DNA from: Bacillus mesophilus
GTDB lineage: Bacteria; Bacillota; Bacilli; Bacillales; SA4
Length of the DNA stretch: 64,000 nt
Assembly (NCBI RefSeq): GCF_011008845.1
Contig: NZ_JAAIWM010000001.1
Coordinates: 930,001-994,000, forward strand
Direction: 5' to 3'
Shown here: piece by piece, positions 26,515 through 34,876 of the stretch
How the letters are laid out: each line of letters opens with the position of its first letter
Position numbering within the stretch: the first letter of the stretch is position 1
Notes under the pieces: model-generated
The model's database searches: none
The model's input: only the letters and a program-made list of their open reading frames with translations
What the model was told of the DNA's origin: nothing
Translations under genes and position numbers: made by a program

Positions 26515-26630
26515 TGAAAGTAAAAAAGCCTATACCTCTTTATTTTTATCGAGGAATAAGCTTATGGTGCAGTGAAGCCAAATATAAATCATTTTCTAGT
26601 GAATAGTATATTTGAACTGTGAAGCGATGA
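26515..26630. repeat. Dispersed ~115-bp repeat, copy 2
   Basis: AGTAAAAAAGCCTATACCTC, GAGGAATAAGCTTATGGT and TTGAACTG occur in the same order as in 23105-23220; the centre is more diverged. It lies downstream of the TetR gene (minus strand) and could act as its terminator through the AAGCC...GCTT stem. Confidence 0.65.
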
Positions 26631-26681
26631 CACTTTTTTAGTCTTTTTCCTTAAAATAAATTCCCTTGTTAAAGAATGTTA

Positions 26682-27293
26682 TTATTTCTTAAAGCCACTT
26701 GCTTGAAACGGTCCCTCTACTGTGACAATCCCTATATACCGTGCAATCTCTTGTGGAGTTTCCTTTAACTCATTTTGTAGCCATTGTTGTATGACACCTA
26801 AGTGAGCTGAAACTATATAAGAGAGCAAATACTCTCTAGGCACTTTCATGCGATCTTCATTTGCTTCTATTTCTTTTAAAAATACCTTCCCGATGTTTGT
26901 TTTAATATAATCCTTTAGCTTTATCTGAAAGGCCACATTTCCATTCGGTCCAAGGACTGCTTTCATAAAAGCCGCATTGTCTTTAATGTACTCCAGTAGC
27001 TTTACTGAAAACGCAAGCGGTTTCTGATTTTCACTAAATTTCCTTAAATCATCCACTTTAATATCCTTTGCAATGTCTTCAATTTCATGGAAAATTTCGT
27101 TTTCACATTTCTCTAGCAAATCAAACTTATCCTGATAATGTAAATAAAAGGTGCCACGATTTATATCTGCACTTGTTGTAATATCTCTGACTGTAATTGA
27201 TTCAAACCCCTTTTCGTCTATTAAAACTGCTAGTGCCTCCCGAATCAATCTTTTCGTGCGAGCAATTCGACGGTCAACCTTTTGTTCTGACAT
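26682..27293 (-). CDS. TetR-family transcriptional regulator
   Basis: A 203-residue TetR-type repressor. The DNA-binding domain reads RTKRLIREALAVLIDEKGFE, then ITVRDITTSADINRGTFYLHYQDK, and a ligand-binding helical C-domain follows. Divergent from the YhgE-like and Fe-S genes, with two palindromes between them, so it very probably controls that operon and itself. Starts at 27302 (GTG) or 27293 (ATG) are both possible; the ATG is preferred. Confidence 0.9.
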   Translation of the reverse strand: MSEQKVDRRIARTKRLIREALAVLIDEKGFESITVRDITTSADINRGTFYLHYQDKFDLLEKCENEIFHEIEDIAKDIKVDDLRKFSENQKPLAFSVKLLEYIKDNAAFMKAVLGPNGNVAFQIKLKDYIKTNIGKVFLKEIEANEDRMKVPREYLLSYIVSAHLGVIQQWLQNELKETPQEIARYIGIVTVEGPFQASGFKK

Positions 27294-27349
27294 TTTACAC
27301 ACCCACTTTTGAAATTTTTTTAGAGATTATGAACAGAAGACCTTTAAAG

Positions 27350-27365
27350 TGTTGATTTCACAACA
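27350..27365. promoter_or_regulatory. Candidate TetR operator 1
   Basis: TGTTGATTTCACAACA has 5-bp inverted arms (TGTTG/CAACA) and lies just upstream of the tetR start. Its TGTTGA half recurs in the second site. Confidence 0.4.
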
Positions 27366-27429
27366 ATAACGTAATTACTGATTATTGAATTCACTAATAT
27401 ACAAATTATAATAGATACTGTGATCATTA

Positions 27430-27446
27430 ATCAACACGGTGTTTAT
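27430..27446. promoter_or_regulatory. Candidate TetR operator 2
   Basis: ATCAACACGGTGTTTAT is an odd-length near-palindrome (7 of 8 arm positions) placed just upstream of the ribosome site of the YhgE-like gene, where repressor binding would block transcription. Confidence 0.5.
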
Positions 27447-27466
27447 TATAAGGAGGAATAGATTTT

Positions 27467-28672
27467 ATGAAATTCTTTAAACAAAAATTAGTCGTATTGT
27501 CACCTTTACTTGTCCTTACAGTTGCTCTTATTTTTTCACTTACATTGGTTCCATCTATTAACCCTACTCCGAAGAATATGCCGATTGCAATCGTCAACGA
27601 AGATGAAGGGGTTGAAATTCCGAAGCAAGGGAAAATGAATATGGGAAATGCACTTGTTGAAAAAGTTCAAGCTATATCCAGAGAAGACTCTAATGAAGAA
27701 ACGATTATTAATTGGATATCGATATCAGATCGAGACACGGTTATGGAAGGATTGAACAATAAAGAGTATTATGCAGCACTCTTCATCCCTAACGATTTTA
27801 GTCAAGACCAAGCTTCTCTTCAATCACCAAAACCTTCTTCACCTAACATTGAAATATTAATCAATGAGGGGATGAATGCTACAGCCGCAAGAATGGCTGG
27901 GCAAATGCTTTCAAGAATTACTGAAAACATCAGTCACAATGTTTCAATGCAATTACTTGCTGGATTTGAAAAGCAAGGAGAGAATATACCACCTAATCAG
28001 GTTGCTCTATTAATAGATCCCCTTACTGTAACTGAAACAAATGTTAACGCAGTTGGAACACATAGTGCAAATGGGAATGCACCTGTTTCATTCATTCAAC
28101 CCCTTTGGATGAGTAGCATTGTTGGGGCAGCTATTGTCTTCTTTTCAATGAGGAAAATGAAAATAGTAAACAGAAGAGAAAGTCTCTTATCAAAACTCAC
28201 TCAGACAGTTGCTGGATCTCTTTTATCCTTTATTGTTGGATTTGGGTTAACCGGTATTTTGGACAGTTGGTTAGGCTTCCATATTCCAAACTTTTTAGAC
28301 ACAGCATTATTTGTGAGCTTATCGTATTTAACTTTCTTTTTACTAATATCCGCCGTAACTAATTGGTTTGGTTTTAAAGGTATCGGAGTATTCGCTTTAC
28401 TCTTTTTCTTTGGAATACCACTTTTATCAATGCCTCCTGAATTTATGTCTTCCTTTTACCGAGACTGGATTCACTCTTGGCTGCCAATGCGATTTAGTGT
28501 AGAAGGTCTCCGCAACTTATTGTATTTTGGAAAATCTTTACGTGTTGATGGTCCAACCCTAGCTCTATTTAATATTTCGTGGATCAGTCTTTTAATCATA
28601 TTTGTTTCGGCGTTTAAACCCATACCAGAAAATGAGCATGGCCACAGTAAAGTGAACATGAATGAGGGGTGA
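27467..28672 (+). CDS. YhgE/Pip-type ABC-2-like membrane protein (DUF3533)
   Basis: A 401-residue membrane protein. A single N-terminal helix (VVLSPLLVLTVALIFSLTLV) precedes a roughly 180-residue outside domain (MPIAIVNEDEGVEIPKQGKM; YYAALFIPNDFSQDQASLQS), and then about five C-terminal helices. This is the YhgE/Pip or DUF3533 layout, shared with ABC-2 permeases and the ESX-associated YueB. It is much shorter than YueB. AAGGAGG lies upstream. Under likely TetR control, as in drug- or lipid-stress exporters; transport is inferred. Confidence 0.85.
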   Translation: MKFFKQKLVVLSPLLVLTVALIFSLTLVPSINPTPKNMPIAIVNEDEGVEIPKQGKMNMGNALVEKVQAISREDSNEETIINWISISDRDTVMEGLNNKEYYAALFIPNDFSQDQASLQSPKPSSPNIEILINEGMNATAARMAGQMLSRITENISHNVSMQLLAGFEKQGENIPPNQVALLIDPLTVTETNVNAVGTHSANGNAPVSFIQPLWMSSIVGAAIVFFSMRKMKIVNRRESLLSKLTQTVAGSLLSFIVGFGLTGILDSWLGFHIPNFLDTALFVSLSYLTFFLLISAVTNWFGFKGIGVFALLFFFGIPLLSMPPEFMSSFYRDWIHSWLPMRFSVEGLRNLLYFGKSLRVDGPTLALFNISWISLLIIFVSAFKPIPENEHGHSKVNMNEG

Positions 28673-28678
28673 TTGGAG

Positions 28679-29665
28679 ATGGCAGAATTACAGGAGAAAA
28701 AGGAAAGAAATTTAGATCATCTCATAGAATTCATGGAAACGAAGCCTAGAAATTTTGGAGAACTAGTTCATTCAGCAGCTGATTCAAAGCCACGTCGTTC
28801 TTTTGCACCTTTAATTGCTAAGAATGAGACATCGCTTAAAAACTTTACGTTTTCACAAAAATTAAAAATTGCGCCTAGAATGGCAAGATTAATGAAGGGA
28901 ATGTGGAATGGTAAACGTTACTATAGTAAAAGAGTTGAATCGAAACAAACAGAAGCTCCATTGGAAGTTTTTGAGGAAATAAAACAATTGGTTCAAAGAT
29001 TAGGAGCTATTGATGTAAAATTCGTAAAGGATTTACCGTTGAAGCAAGTATTTAAAGGTAAATCAATACCTCATCAAAACGCAATCGTGTTCACCGTTGA
29101 GATGGACAATGATAAAATCCAAACTGCCCCGAGCTTTGAATGCTTTGCTGAAGTAGCAAAGGGATACGGTGATTTGGCTGTCATTTCAAATGAAGTGTGT
29201 AAGTTTATTCGAAAAAAAGGGTACTCTGCTTATCCAAGCACGGCAATGGGCGGACAAATGGATTACGTTGCAATGGGTGAATTAGCAGGTTTAGGAGCAA
29301 TCGGATATCATGGACTTCTAATTACACCTGATGCCGGAGCTCGAGTTCGAATAAGTACCATTTATACAGATATTGATACGTTTCCTGTCGAGACAGAAAA
29401 TCAACACCTATGGGTACGAGATTTTTGCTCATACTGTAGAAAATGTGTTCGAAGCTGTCCAGTTCAAGCAATTAACAATGAACCACAAGTGAATGATAAT
29501 GGAGATATAACGTGTATCGATTATAAAACATGCATTAAATATTTCTCTGCAAATTATGGTTGTGCAAACTGCATTAAAGTATGCCCTTTTAGTACAGCAG
29601 GTTATGATAAAATACAAAAGGGTTATTTAAAGAAAAAAAGTGCAAATGAGAGAACTGACAATTAG
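28679..29665 (+). CDS. 4Fe-4S ferredoxin-type oxidoreductase (reductive dehalogenase/QueG-like)
   Basis: A 328-residue protein with two cysteine clusters near the C-terminus: CSYCRKCVRSCP and, after CIDYKTCIKYF, CANCIKVCPF. This is the arrangement of 8Fe-type ferredoxin domains in QueG and reductive-dehalogenase-like proteins. The upstream part (YSAYPSTAMGGQMDYVAMGE, then LAGLGAIGYHGLLITPDAGA) matches the conserved core around the cofactor in that superfamily. No export signal. It follows the YhgE-like gene by 6 bp. The reaction is unknown, and pairing with a YhgE-like protein is unusual. Confidence 0.8.
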   Translation: MAELQEKKERNLDHLIEFMETKPRNFGELVHSAADSKPRRSFAPLIAKNETSLKNFTFSQKLKIAPRMARLMKGMWNGKRYYSKRVESKQTEAPLEVFEEIKQLVQRLGAIDVKFVKDLPLKQVFKGKSIPHQNAIVFTVEMDNDKIQTAPSFECFAEVAKGYGDLAVISNEVCKFIRKKGYSAYPSTAMGGQMDYVAMGELAGLGAIGYHGLLITPDAGARVRISTIYTDIDTFPVETENQHLWVRDFCSYCRKCVRSCPVQAINNEPQVNDNGDITCIDYKTCIKYFSANYGCANCIKVCPFSTAGYDKIQKGYLKKKSANERTDN

Positions 29666-29694
29666 GTACAACTAATTTAGAATCAATAGATGAA

Positions 29695-29736
29695 AAGAGG
29701 CATTCCATAAGCTCGAAGGGTTTTGGAGTGCCTCTT
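29695..29736 (+). terminator. Terminator hairpin after Fe-S gene
   Basis: AAGAGGCATTCC / GGAGTGCCTCTT with an 18-base loop; only a short T-run follows. Confidence 0.65.
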
Positions 29737-29929
29737 GCTATCCAATCCAACGAGGTGCTATTCCTTTAGTGAAATAGTAAAATCCTAACTCTTTTCTTCA
29801 GGGAAGCCATGGGGACAGGGACTATGTGCCAATCACTTTTCTACTAGAGTAAGGTTAGATAAAATTCATTCAAAAACTAGAACTTTATGGTTACTAGTTT
29901 GTATTAAGACATATTGAATATGATTCGCT

Positions 29930-31081
29930 TTAATCTTCTATTTCATAATACCCACGGTCATCCCCATAATATTTGTTATATCGTTTCATAAACTTATAGA
30001 AAAGATAGGAACCGATTACCTTCACAATAGCATAGCCTGGAATACCAAAAATGACACCGATGACACCAAATAAATTACCTGCAATCAATAAAACTAGGAT
30101 AATCGTTAATGGATGAACTTTCATCGTTTTCCCCATGATATTCGGAGAGACGAAATTCCCTTCTAAAAATTGGACTGCTATCCAAACAATTCCTAGCTTT
30201 AGCAACATAAATGGGGAGTTGACGATGGCAATGATCACAGCAGGAATAATAGCAATGGTTGGTCCTAAATAAGGAACTACACTTGTCACGGCTGCGACAA
30301 TAGCCAATGTAAATGCATATTCAAGTCCTATGATCAGATATCCAATAAATAATAGAATACCAATCACCGTTGCGACAATAATCTGACCTTGGATGTAAGA
30401 ACCAACTTGCGTATCGATATTATTTAAAATTTGCTTGGTGTCATCTCTAAACTTCGGCGGAAATAATTTTATGGTATAACGTTGAAACCTTTTTCCATCC
30501 TTTAATAAGAAAAATAAAATAAATGGAAAGGTTACAATAGATACAATAGTAGTTGTAATGGTACTAGCAACATTCTGTATCCCTTGAAAACCACTTGAAA
30601 TATAAGTTCCAATCAATTTTGGCAATTCACCTAATCTCTCTGTTATCAAGTTATAACCATCATCATAATACGGCGCTAATAAAGAATTCTGCGCCCATTC
30701 TGTCATACTATCCTCTAACTGCTTTAAATAACTTGGAAATGTTTGAACTAAATCTTTCACCTGCGCTTCAATCGATGGAGCAGTTAACAGGATCACTCCA
30801 GTTAATGCACCACTAATACCGAGAATAAGAATGATTATTCCCCACATTTTTTTAATACGAAATCTTTCAAGCATTTCTACAACCGGATTTAATAGATAGT
30901 ATGCAACAAATGCTAGGATTACTGGAGGTGCAATGGTAGATAAAATGACCTTTAGTGGATAAAAGATAAAAGAAATTTTCGTATAAATATATATGGTAAT
31001 ACCCACTAGAATAAGAAAAGCTAATAGGTATAAAACATTTTTACCACCAATTAATTTTAAAAATTTATTTTGTCCTTCCAT
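29930..31081 (-). CDS. AI-2E family transporter (PerM/YdiK type)
   Basis: A 383-residue membrane protein of the AI-2E/PerM family. N-terminal helices with PPVILAFVAYYLLNPVVEML, then a soluble segment (LVQTFPSYLKQLEDSMTEWA). The C-terminal helix bundle carries the signature VPYLGPTIAIIPAVIIAI and NFVSPNIMGKTMKVHPLTII. The ATG at 31081 is preferred because AAAGGGG is spaced 9 bp from it. Some relatives act in sodium/proton antiport or autoinducer export; the substrate is unknown here. Confidence 0.92.
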   Translation of the reverse strand: MEGQNKFLKLIGGKNVLYLLAFLILVGITIYIYTKISFIFYPLKVILSTIAPPVILAFVAYYLLNPVVEMLERFRIKKMWGIIILILGISGALTGVILLTAPSIEAQVKDLVQTFPSYLKQLEDSMTEWAQNSLLAPYYDDGYNLITERLGELPKLIGTYISSGFQGIQNVASTITTTIVSIVTFPFILFFLLKDGKRFQRYTIKLFPPKFRDDTKQILNNIDTQVGSYIQGQIIVATVIGILLFIGYLIIGLEYAFTLAIVAAVTSVVPYLGPTIAIIPAVIIAIVNSPFMLLKLGIVWIAVQFLEGNFVSPNIMGKTMKVHPLTIILVLLIAGNLFGVIGVIFGIPGYAIVKVIGSYLFYKFMKRYNKYYGDDRGYYEIED

Positions 31082-31334
31082 AAAAGACATCCCCTTTAAA
31101 GGTAATGTACCACCTAACTTAAGTTTAAAGGAGTTGTGCTCAGAGGTAGTTTATCTCTTTTTTAGACACTCCTATCTTTAATTACTAATACCACAGTTCA
31201 CATTCTTTCAAACTAAAATTAACAGTATAGAAAGATGATCATCTGATGTATAGGAATGGATGTTCACCTATAAAATACTCTTTATAAATCGAGCAAAAAC
31301 CTAATCTCATCGATACAAAAATTATTGTCTTTAC

Positions 31335-31375
31335 AAAAAAGAAGCCTGTCTCCTAAAACCTTGGAAACAGACTCC
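31335..31375 (-). terminator. Intrinsic terminator after YkvA gene
   Basis: On the minus strand AGTCTGTTTCC pairs with GGAGACAGGCT (G-U pairs allowed), followed by TCTTTTTTG. Confidence 0.75.
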
Positions 31376-31383
31376 TACTATTC

Positions 31384-31899
31384 TTATCTACCTAACTTAT
31401 CATCAATATCTGATGTATCCACATTCTCGCCAAATAAATCCTTTAGTTTACTTTTCGCTTGCATTTTTATATCATCATCCACATATAAAGCTACTTGAGC
31501 TAAAGCGATTAGTAGAGCACTTAAGTCATCAACATATCCTACACCAACTGCTATGTCTGGTATAAGATCTAGAGGTAAAATAAAGTAACCTAAAGCCCCA
31601 ACAATGGTTGCTTTAACTTTTAATGGCACCTCTGGCTTTTGAAGTGTGTAATAAAGTAATAGGACAGCATAGACTACAGATGTTCCAGCTTTTTTAGAGA
31701 ATTTTTGAACCTTAGTCCAGAACTTTTCCTCTGAGAAATGTTTTTCGTGTTGATTAAGATCTTCAGTATTCAGTTTTTCTGCTTCATCTTTTAAATCAGC
31801 AATTAATTCTTCTTCAATTTCAATTTTGTCGACTTCTTCAATAGTAGATGAGGATAGTTTATCTAGATCTGTTTTCTTCTTAAATAGGTCTTTTAACAT
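31384..31899 (-). CDS. YkvA family protein (DUF1232)
   Basis: A 171-residue protein. The N-terminal 75 residues are charged and helical. The DUF1232 core follows with YFILPLDLIPDIAVGVGYVD and a second membrane-dipping helix (DLSALLIALAQVALYV). The ATG at 31899 with GGAGTGATTTC is chosen over an in-frame ATG at 31989, which would overlap the upstream gene. Downstream of and on the same strand as the DUF4230 gene. Function of YkvA is not established. Confidence 0.88.
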   Translation of the reverse strand: MLKDLFKKKTDLDKLSSSTIEEVDKIEIEEELIADLKDEAEKLNTEDLNQHEKHFSEEKFWTKVQKFSKKAGTSVVYAVLLLYYTLQKPEVPLKVKATIVGALGYFILPLDLIPDIAVGVGYVDDLSALLIALAQVALYVDDDIKMQAKSKLKDLFGENVDTSDIDDKLGR

Positions 31900-31972
31900 G
31901 AAATCACTCCAATGTTTAGTAATTAGTAGATTAGTACATGCCTGTCCCAGGTAGCATGGGCAGGCCATTCTA

Positions 31973-32752
31973 TTAGTTAAACGTGACATTTACCGTATAA
32001 CCAATATTCTTAAAAAATTCCTTCAACGCTTTCTCTGCATTTTTCTCTGCAGTATCTAATAAACCAATAGAAATGGCTTCTTGACGAATTTGCTCTTGTG
32101 CCAATGCAGCCAGTTCAAACCCCTCAGCCATTTTAACATCACCACGGAAAATCCCACTATTGTCAACGGATTGTATTTTATCCATCTGTAAGGATGGATC
32201 CTGGAGGAACTCTGCATGAGGAAGGGTAATATCTATTTCTTTTGTTTCTTCATTAATAACCATATCATCAGAAGTAATTCCTTTCAAATCAACACCAGCC
32301 AAAACCGTCCCAGGTACAACTAATAGCAGTTCTCGCTTTGTTCCTGGTAGATTAATAGACAAGATATTCTTGCTATCCTCTTGGTGGATAACTGCTTTCG
32401 TATGAACTTCAGCTGTTGCCAGTGTAGCTAGCTCTTGAACATGTTCAACAAACACGATTGACTCTTGTTTGAAGTTATTGCCCGCAATTGACCAAATTAC
32501 CCCTGACGCGATGACTAAAACAACAAGGATGAACATGGCCAACTTTGCCTTGGATCTACTAGCTTTTGAGACAGACTTAAATATTCCTTTAGGTGGGGAA
32601 AAAGATCTTGAATTTTGATTTACTGCAATAGTTGCAGCCATTTGCTGTTGTGCTTCGTTTAGTTCTCTTAACTGTCTTTCTAGCTGTGCAATTCTTTCGT
32701 CTTTTTCTTCTATAATATCTTTATTTGTATCCAATTTGTTCTCACCTTTCAT
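31973..32752 (-). CDS. DUF4230 domain membrane-anchored protein
   Basis: A 259-residue protein. A charged coiled coil lies at about residues 10-42 (EEKDERIAQLERQLRELNEA), one membrane helix at about 70-90 (AKLAMFILVVLVIASGVIWS), then an outside DUF4230 domain (VEHVQELATLATAEVHTKAV; LPHAEFLQDPSLQMDKIQSV; IRQEAISIGLLDTAEKNAEK). It forms a two-gene operon with YkvA. Function unknown. Ribosome site AAATGAAAGGTGAG is present. Confidence 0.85.
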   Translation of the reverse strand: MKGENKLDTNKDIIEEKDERIAQLERQLRELNEAQQQMAATIAVNQNSRSFSPPKGIFKSVSKASRSKAKLAMFILVVLVIASGVIWSIAGNNFKQESIVFVEHVQELATLATAEVHTKAVIHQEDSKNILSINLPGTKRELLLVVPGTVLAGVDLKGITSDDMVINEETKEIDITLPHAEFLQDPSLQMDKIQSVDNSGIFRGDVKMAEGFELAALAQEQIRQEAISIGLLDTAEKNAEKALKEFFKNIGYTVNVTFN

Positions 32753-32890
32753 TTTTACAAATACAGTGCTTATCCTTTTAATCCATTAATCTATTATGTG
32801 AGGAATTATTTAAATAATAGCACATGTAACGGAACTTATACCTAGGTTGTAGCAAATACTCACCTAGTAAAGCACCAGGTTTTGTTATGA

Positions 32891-32960
32891 CTTTCGATTT
32901 CTTTTTCTAAATTAGATGAAATGAATACTTACTATGTTAATTTAATAAATACTTTAGGTC
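32891..32960. repeat. Dispersed AT-rich repeat, copy 2 (pair with 17751-17820)
   Basis: Shares AATGAATACTTACTAT and AGGTCTA with the first copy. The remaining 420 bp to the next gene at 33384 show no gene or convincing hairpin. Confidence 0.45.
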
Positions 32961-33383
32961 TATAGAAAAGGCTGGAAGACTATATTACGCTCTCTTGTTT
33001 AGCGTATTTAAGATTTTGTAAAGGTCCACTCTTCCAATGATTGTTTTAGGGTGAACATCTCGTTTTACAAGTTGTAATCTACTGGAAGGTTCCAATAATT
33101 CATCTACTGTTGGTTTGCTTCGCTATCAGTATCAGAAAGTATTCTTATCCATCTTTTTTTGCCAACAGCGTTCACAATGTTCCTGCACAGTTCTAAATCG
33201 ATGAGAACTTTCTAGGGAAAAGAGTATTGCTAAACAGGTATCCTTTCTGTTGGTGGTTCTCCAATCATCTTATTGGCCGAATATTTTTAAGCATCCGGTT
33301 CCTCGAAGAAACATGCATAGGAGGATTTTGTAAATTTATGCCGAATTTTATATAATACAGAAATTGTAATTGGAGGCATTAAT

Positions 33384-33887
33384 TTGAGCAATTGTTACTT
33401 ACATAATGAAGTAGAATCCGTAGGAATCTGTGTTGGGTGCGGTAAGTTTATTTGTTCTACCTGTAATACAGAACTAAAAGGTAAGAATTATTGTAAAAAA
33501 TGTGTAGAAGAATTATTTGATGAGAATAAAAGAAAAATGGAAAGATTAGAAGATAAGAATAATCAACCAATGGTGTTTATGAATGCTGGTGGGGCTAGTT
33601 CTTCTTCTAGTTCTTCTAGCTCTTCTAGTTCTTCAAGTACAAGTTCATCAGGAATTCCTACTTATATTTCAACAAAAAGTAAGTTGACTGCTGCTTTATT
33701 AGGCATTTTATTAGGAGGATTTGGAGCTCACAAGTTTTACTTAGGGAGAAGGAGAAAGGGTATAGTTTATCTTCTTTTCTGTTGGACCTATATTCCATCA
33801 ATTCTAGGTTTTATAGAGGGTGTAGTTTATTTATTTTCTAGTCCAGAGGATTTCTCAATGAAGTATGATAAAAAATATAGAGCTTAA
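33384..33887 (+). CDS. TM2-domain protein with N-terminal zinc-finger-like motif
   Basis: A 167-residue protein in three parts. Residues 1-45 have a B-box-like set of Cys/His (CYLHNEVESVGICVGCGKFI, then CSTCN, YCKKCVEE). A poly-Ser run is at about 72-89. The TM2 domain at about 97-167 shows KLTAALLGILLGGFGAHKFY and GRRRKGIVYLLFCW. TTG start at 33384 after TTGGAGGC. TM2 proteins are common and uncharacterised. It is the last ordinary-looking gene before the defence block. Confidence 0.85.
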   Translation: MSNCYLHNEVESVGICVGCGKFICSTCNTELKGKNYCKKCVEELFDENKRKMERLEDKNNQPMVFMNAGGASSSSSSSSSSSSSSTSSSGIPTYISTKSKLTAALLGILLGGFGAHKFYLGRRRKGIVYLLFCWTYIPSILGFIEGVVYLFSSPEDFSMKYDKKYRA

Positions 33888-33995
33888 AGTTAATATGACT
33901 TGAGACCTAATAATTAATAACCCTTGGACTGTACTTTTGCTTTTCTTCATTTCCTAATTTGTCTACTGTGACAACCTTAAAAAGGCAAGATTAAA

Positions 33996-34029
33996 GGGCA
34001 CGAACCTAATATTGAATTGGTTCGTGCCC
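33996..34029. repeat. Dispersed GGGCACGAAC palindrome, copy 3 of 3
   Basis: GGGCACGAACCTAAT...ATTGGTTCGTGCCC followed by TTCTCCATTTGTGTTTACC. It lies 80 bp from the end of the defence block, marking its left edge and possibly serving as a terminator for either side. Confidence 0.8.
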
Positions 34030-34108
34030 TTCTCCATTTGTGTTTACCTTTTAGCAGCAGTAGAAGCTCACTTCCTGCTACAAGCATACTTCCAGTTAAT
34101 ACCTAAAC

Positions 34109-34855
34109 TTATTTAGCATTTACTTCCTCAATATCCTTTACTAATTCATCCCATTTTGAATAATTCTTTAATCGGAACTTGAACTCAACCCTTCTTGATT
34201 TCTCTTGATCAATTGTTTTCCCGTCATCTTTATATTTCAGATCACTTTCTGAACGTCCATTTGCCGTTATTTGCATCTGGACATTTTCTTTATAAGGAAA
34301 ATTGCCAAAATCATCTGATAAGACATATCGAACAACACTAAATGCCCTTTTTTGTGAGAGGTCAAGATTATTGACAAAAGTCCCTACATCATCTGTGTGC
34401 CCTTCAACTACAATCTCAGAAATATGCTGATCATATTTTCCATATAAGATATTAAAATAGACCGGAATAAATTCTCTTAACTGCTCTTTAAACTCAGGCC
34501 TAATCACATCTTTCCCTGTTTCAAACAAGAGATCATTTTGAAATTTAATGGATCCAGTTTCCTTGTCGATTTCGATTTTTAAATTCGTCTTGCTAAACTC
34601 ATTTTCTAAATCCTCTATAATATCAAACCTAATTCCAGCTAAGTAATTAATAATTTCTTCTTGCTGTTTAATTTTAACTTCCGTTTCCTTAAGCTCTGCC
34701 TCTTTTGCTTCTACTTTATCCTGTTCATTATTAATAATAACTAATAAGAAAAGCAAGACCACTAACAAGATGGTAGAAAGTAAGTCAGTAAAGGATGGCC
34801 AAAAATCATTGTCGTCAATCTTACTATCTAATAGTCGTCTATATTTTTGATTCAA
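34109..34855 (-). CDS. zorB2: ZorB-like stator protein (OmpA/MotB domain), second copy
   Basis: A 248-residue inner-membrane protein. A short cytoplasmic tail precedes one helix with Asp24 at its start (FWPSFTDLLSTILLVVLLFL), the position of the ion-binding Asp in MotB and ZorB. A coiled linker (about 45-75) leads to an OmpA-like peptidoglycan-binding domain with VVEGHTDDVGTFVNNLDLSQ and SRRVEFKFRL. It partners the ZorA-like gene 21 bp upstream. It is clearly paralogous to, but well diverged from, the other ZorB at 42661. No flagellar genes are near. The symbol is a working label. Confidence 0.85.
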   Translation of the reverse strand: MNQKYRRLLDSKIDDNDFWPSFTDLLSTILLVVLLFLLVIINNEQDKVEAKEAELKETEVKIKQQEEIINYLAGIRFDIIEDLENEFSKTNLKIEIDKETGSIKFQNDLLFETGKDVIRPEFKEQLREFIPVYFNILYGKYDQHISEIVVEGHTDDVGTFVNNLDLSQKRAFSVVRYVLSDDFGNFPYKENVQMQITANGRSESDLKYKDDGKTIDQEKSRRVEFKFRLKNYSKWDELVKDIEEVNAK

Positions 34856-34876
34856 GTCTTAACACCCTTTTCTGAT

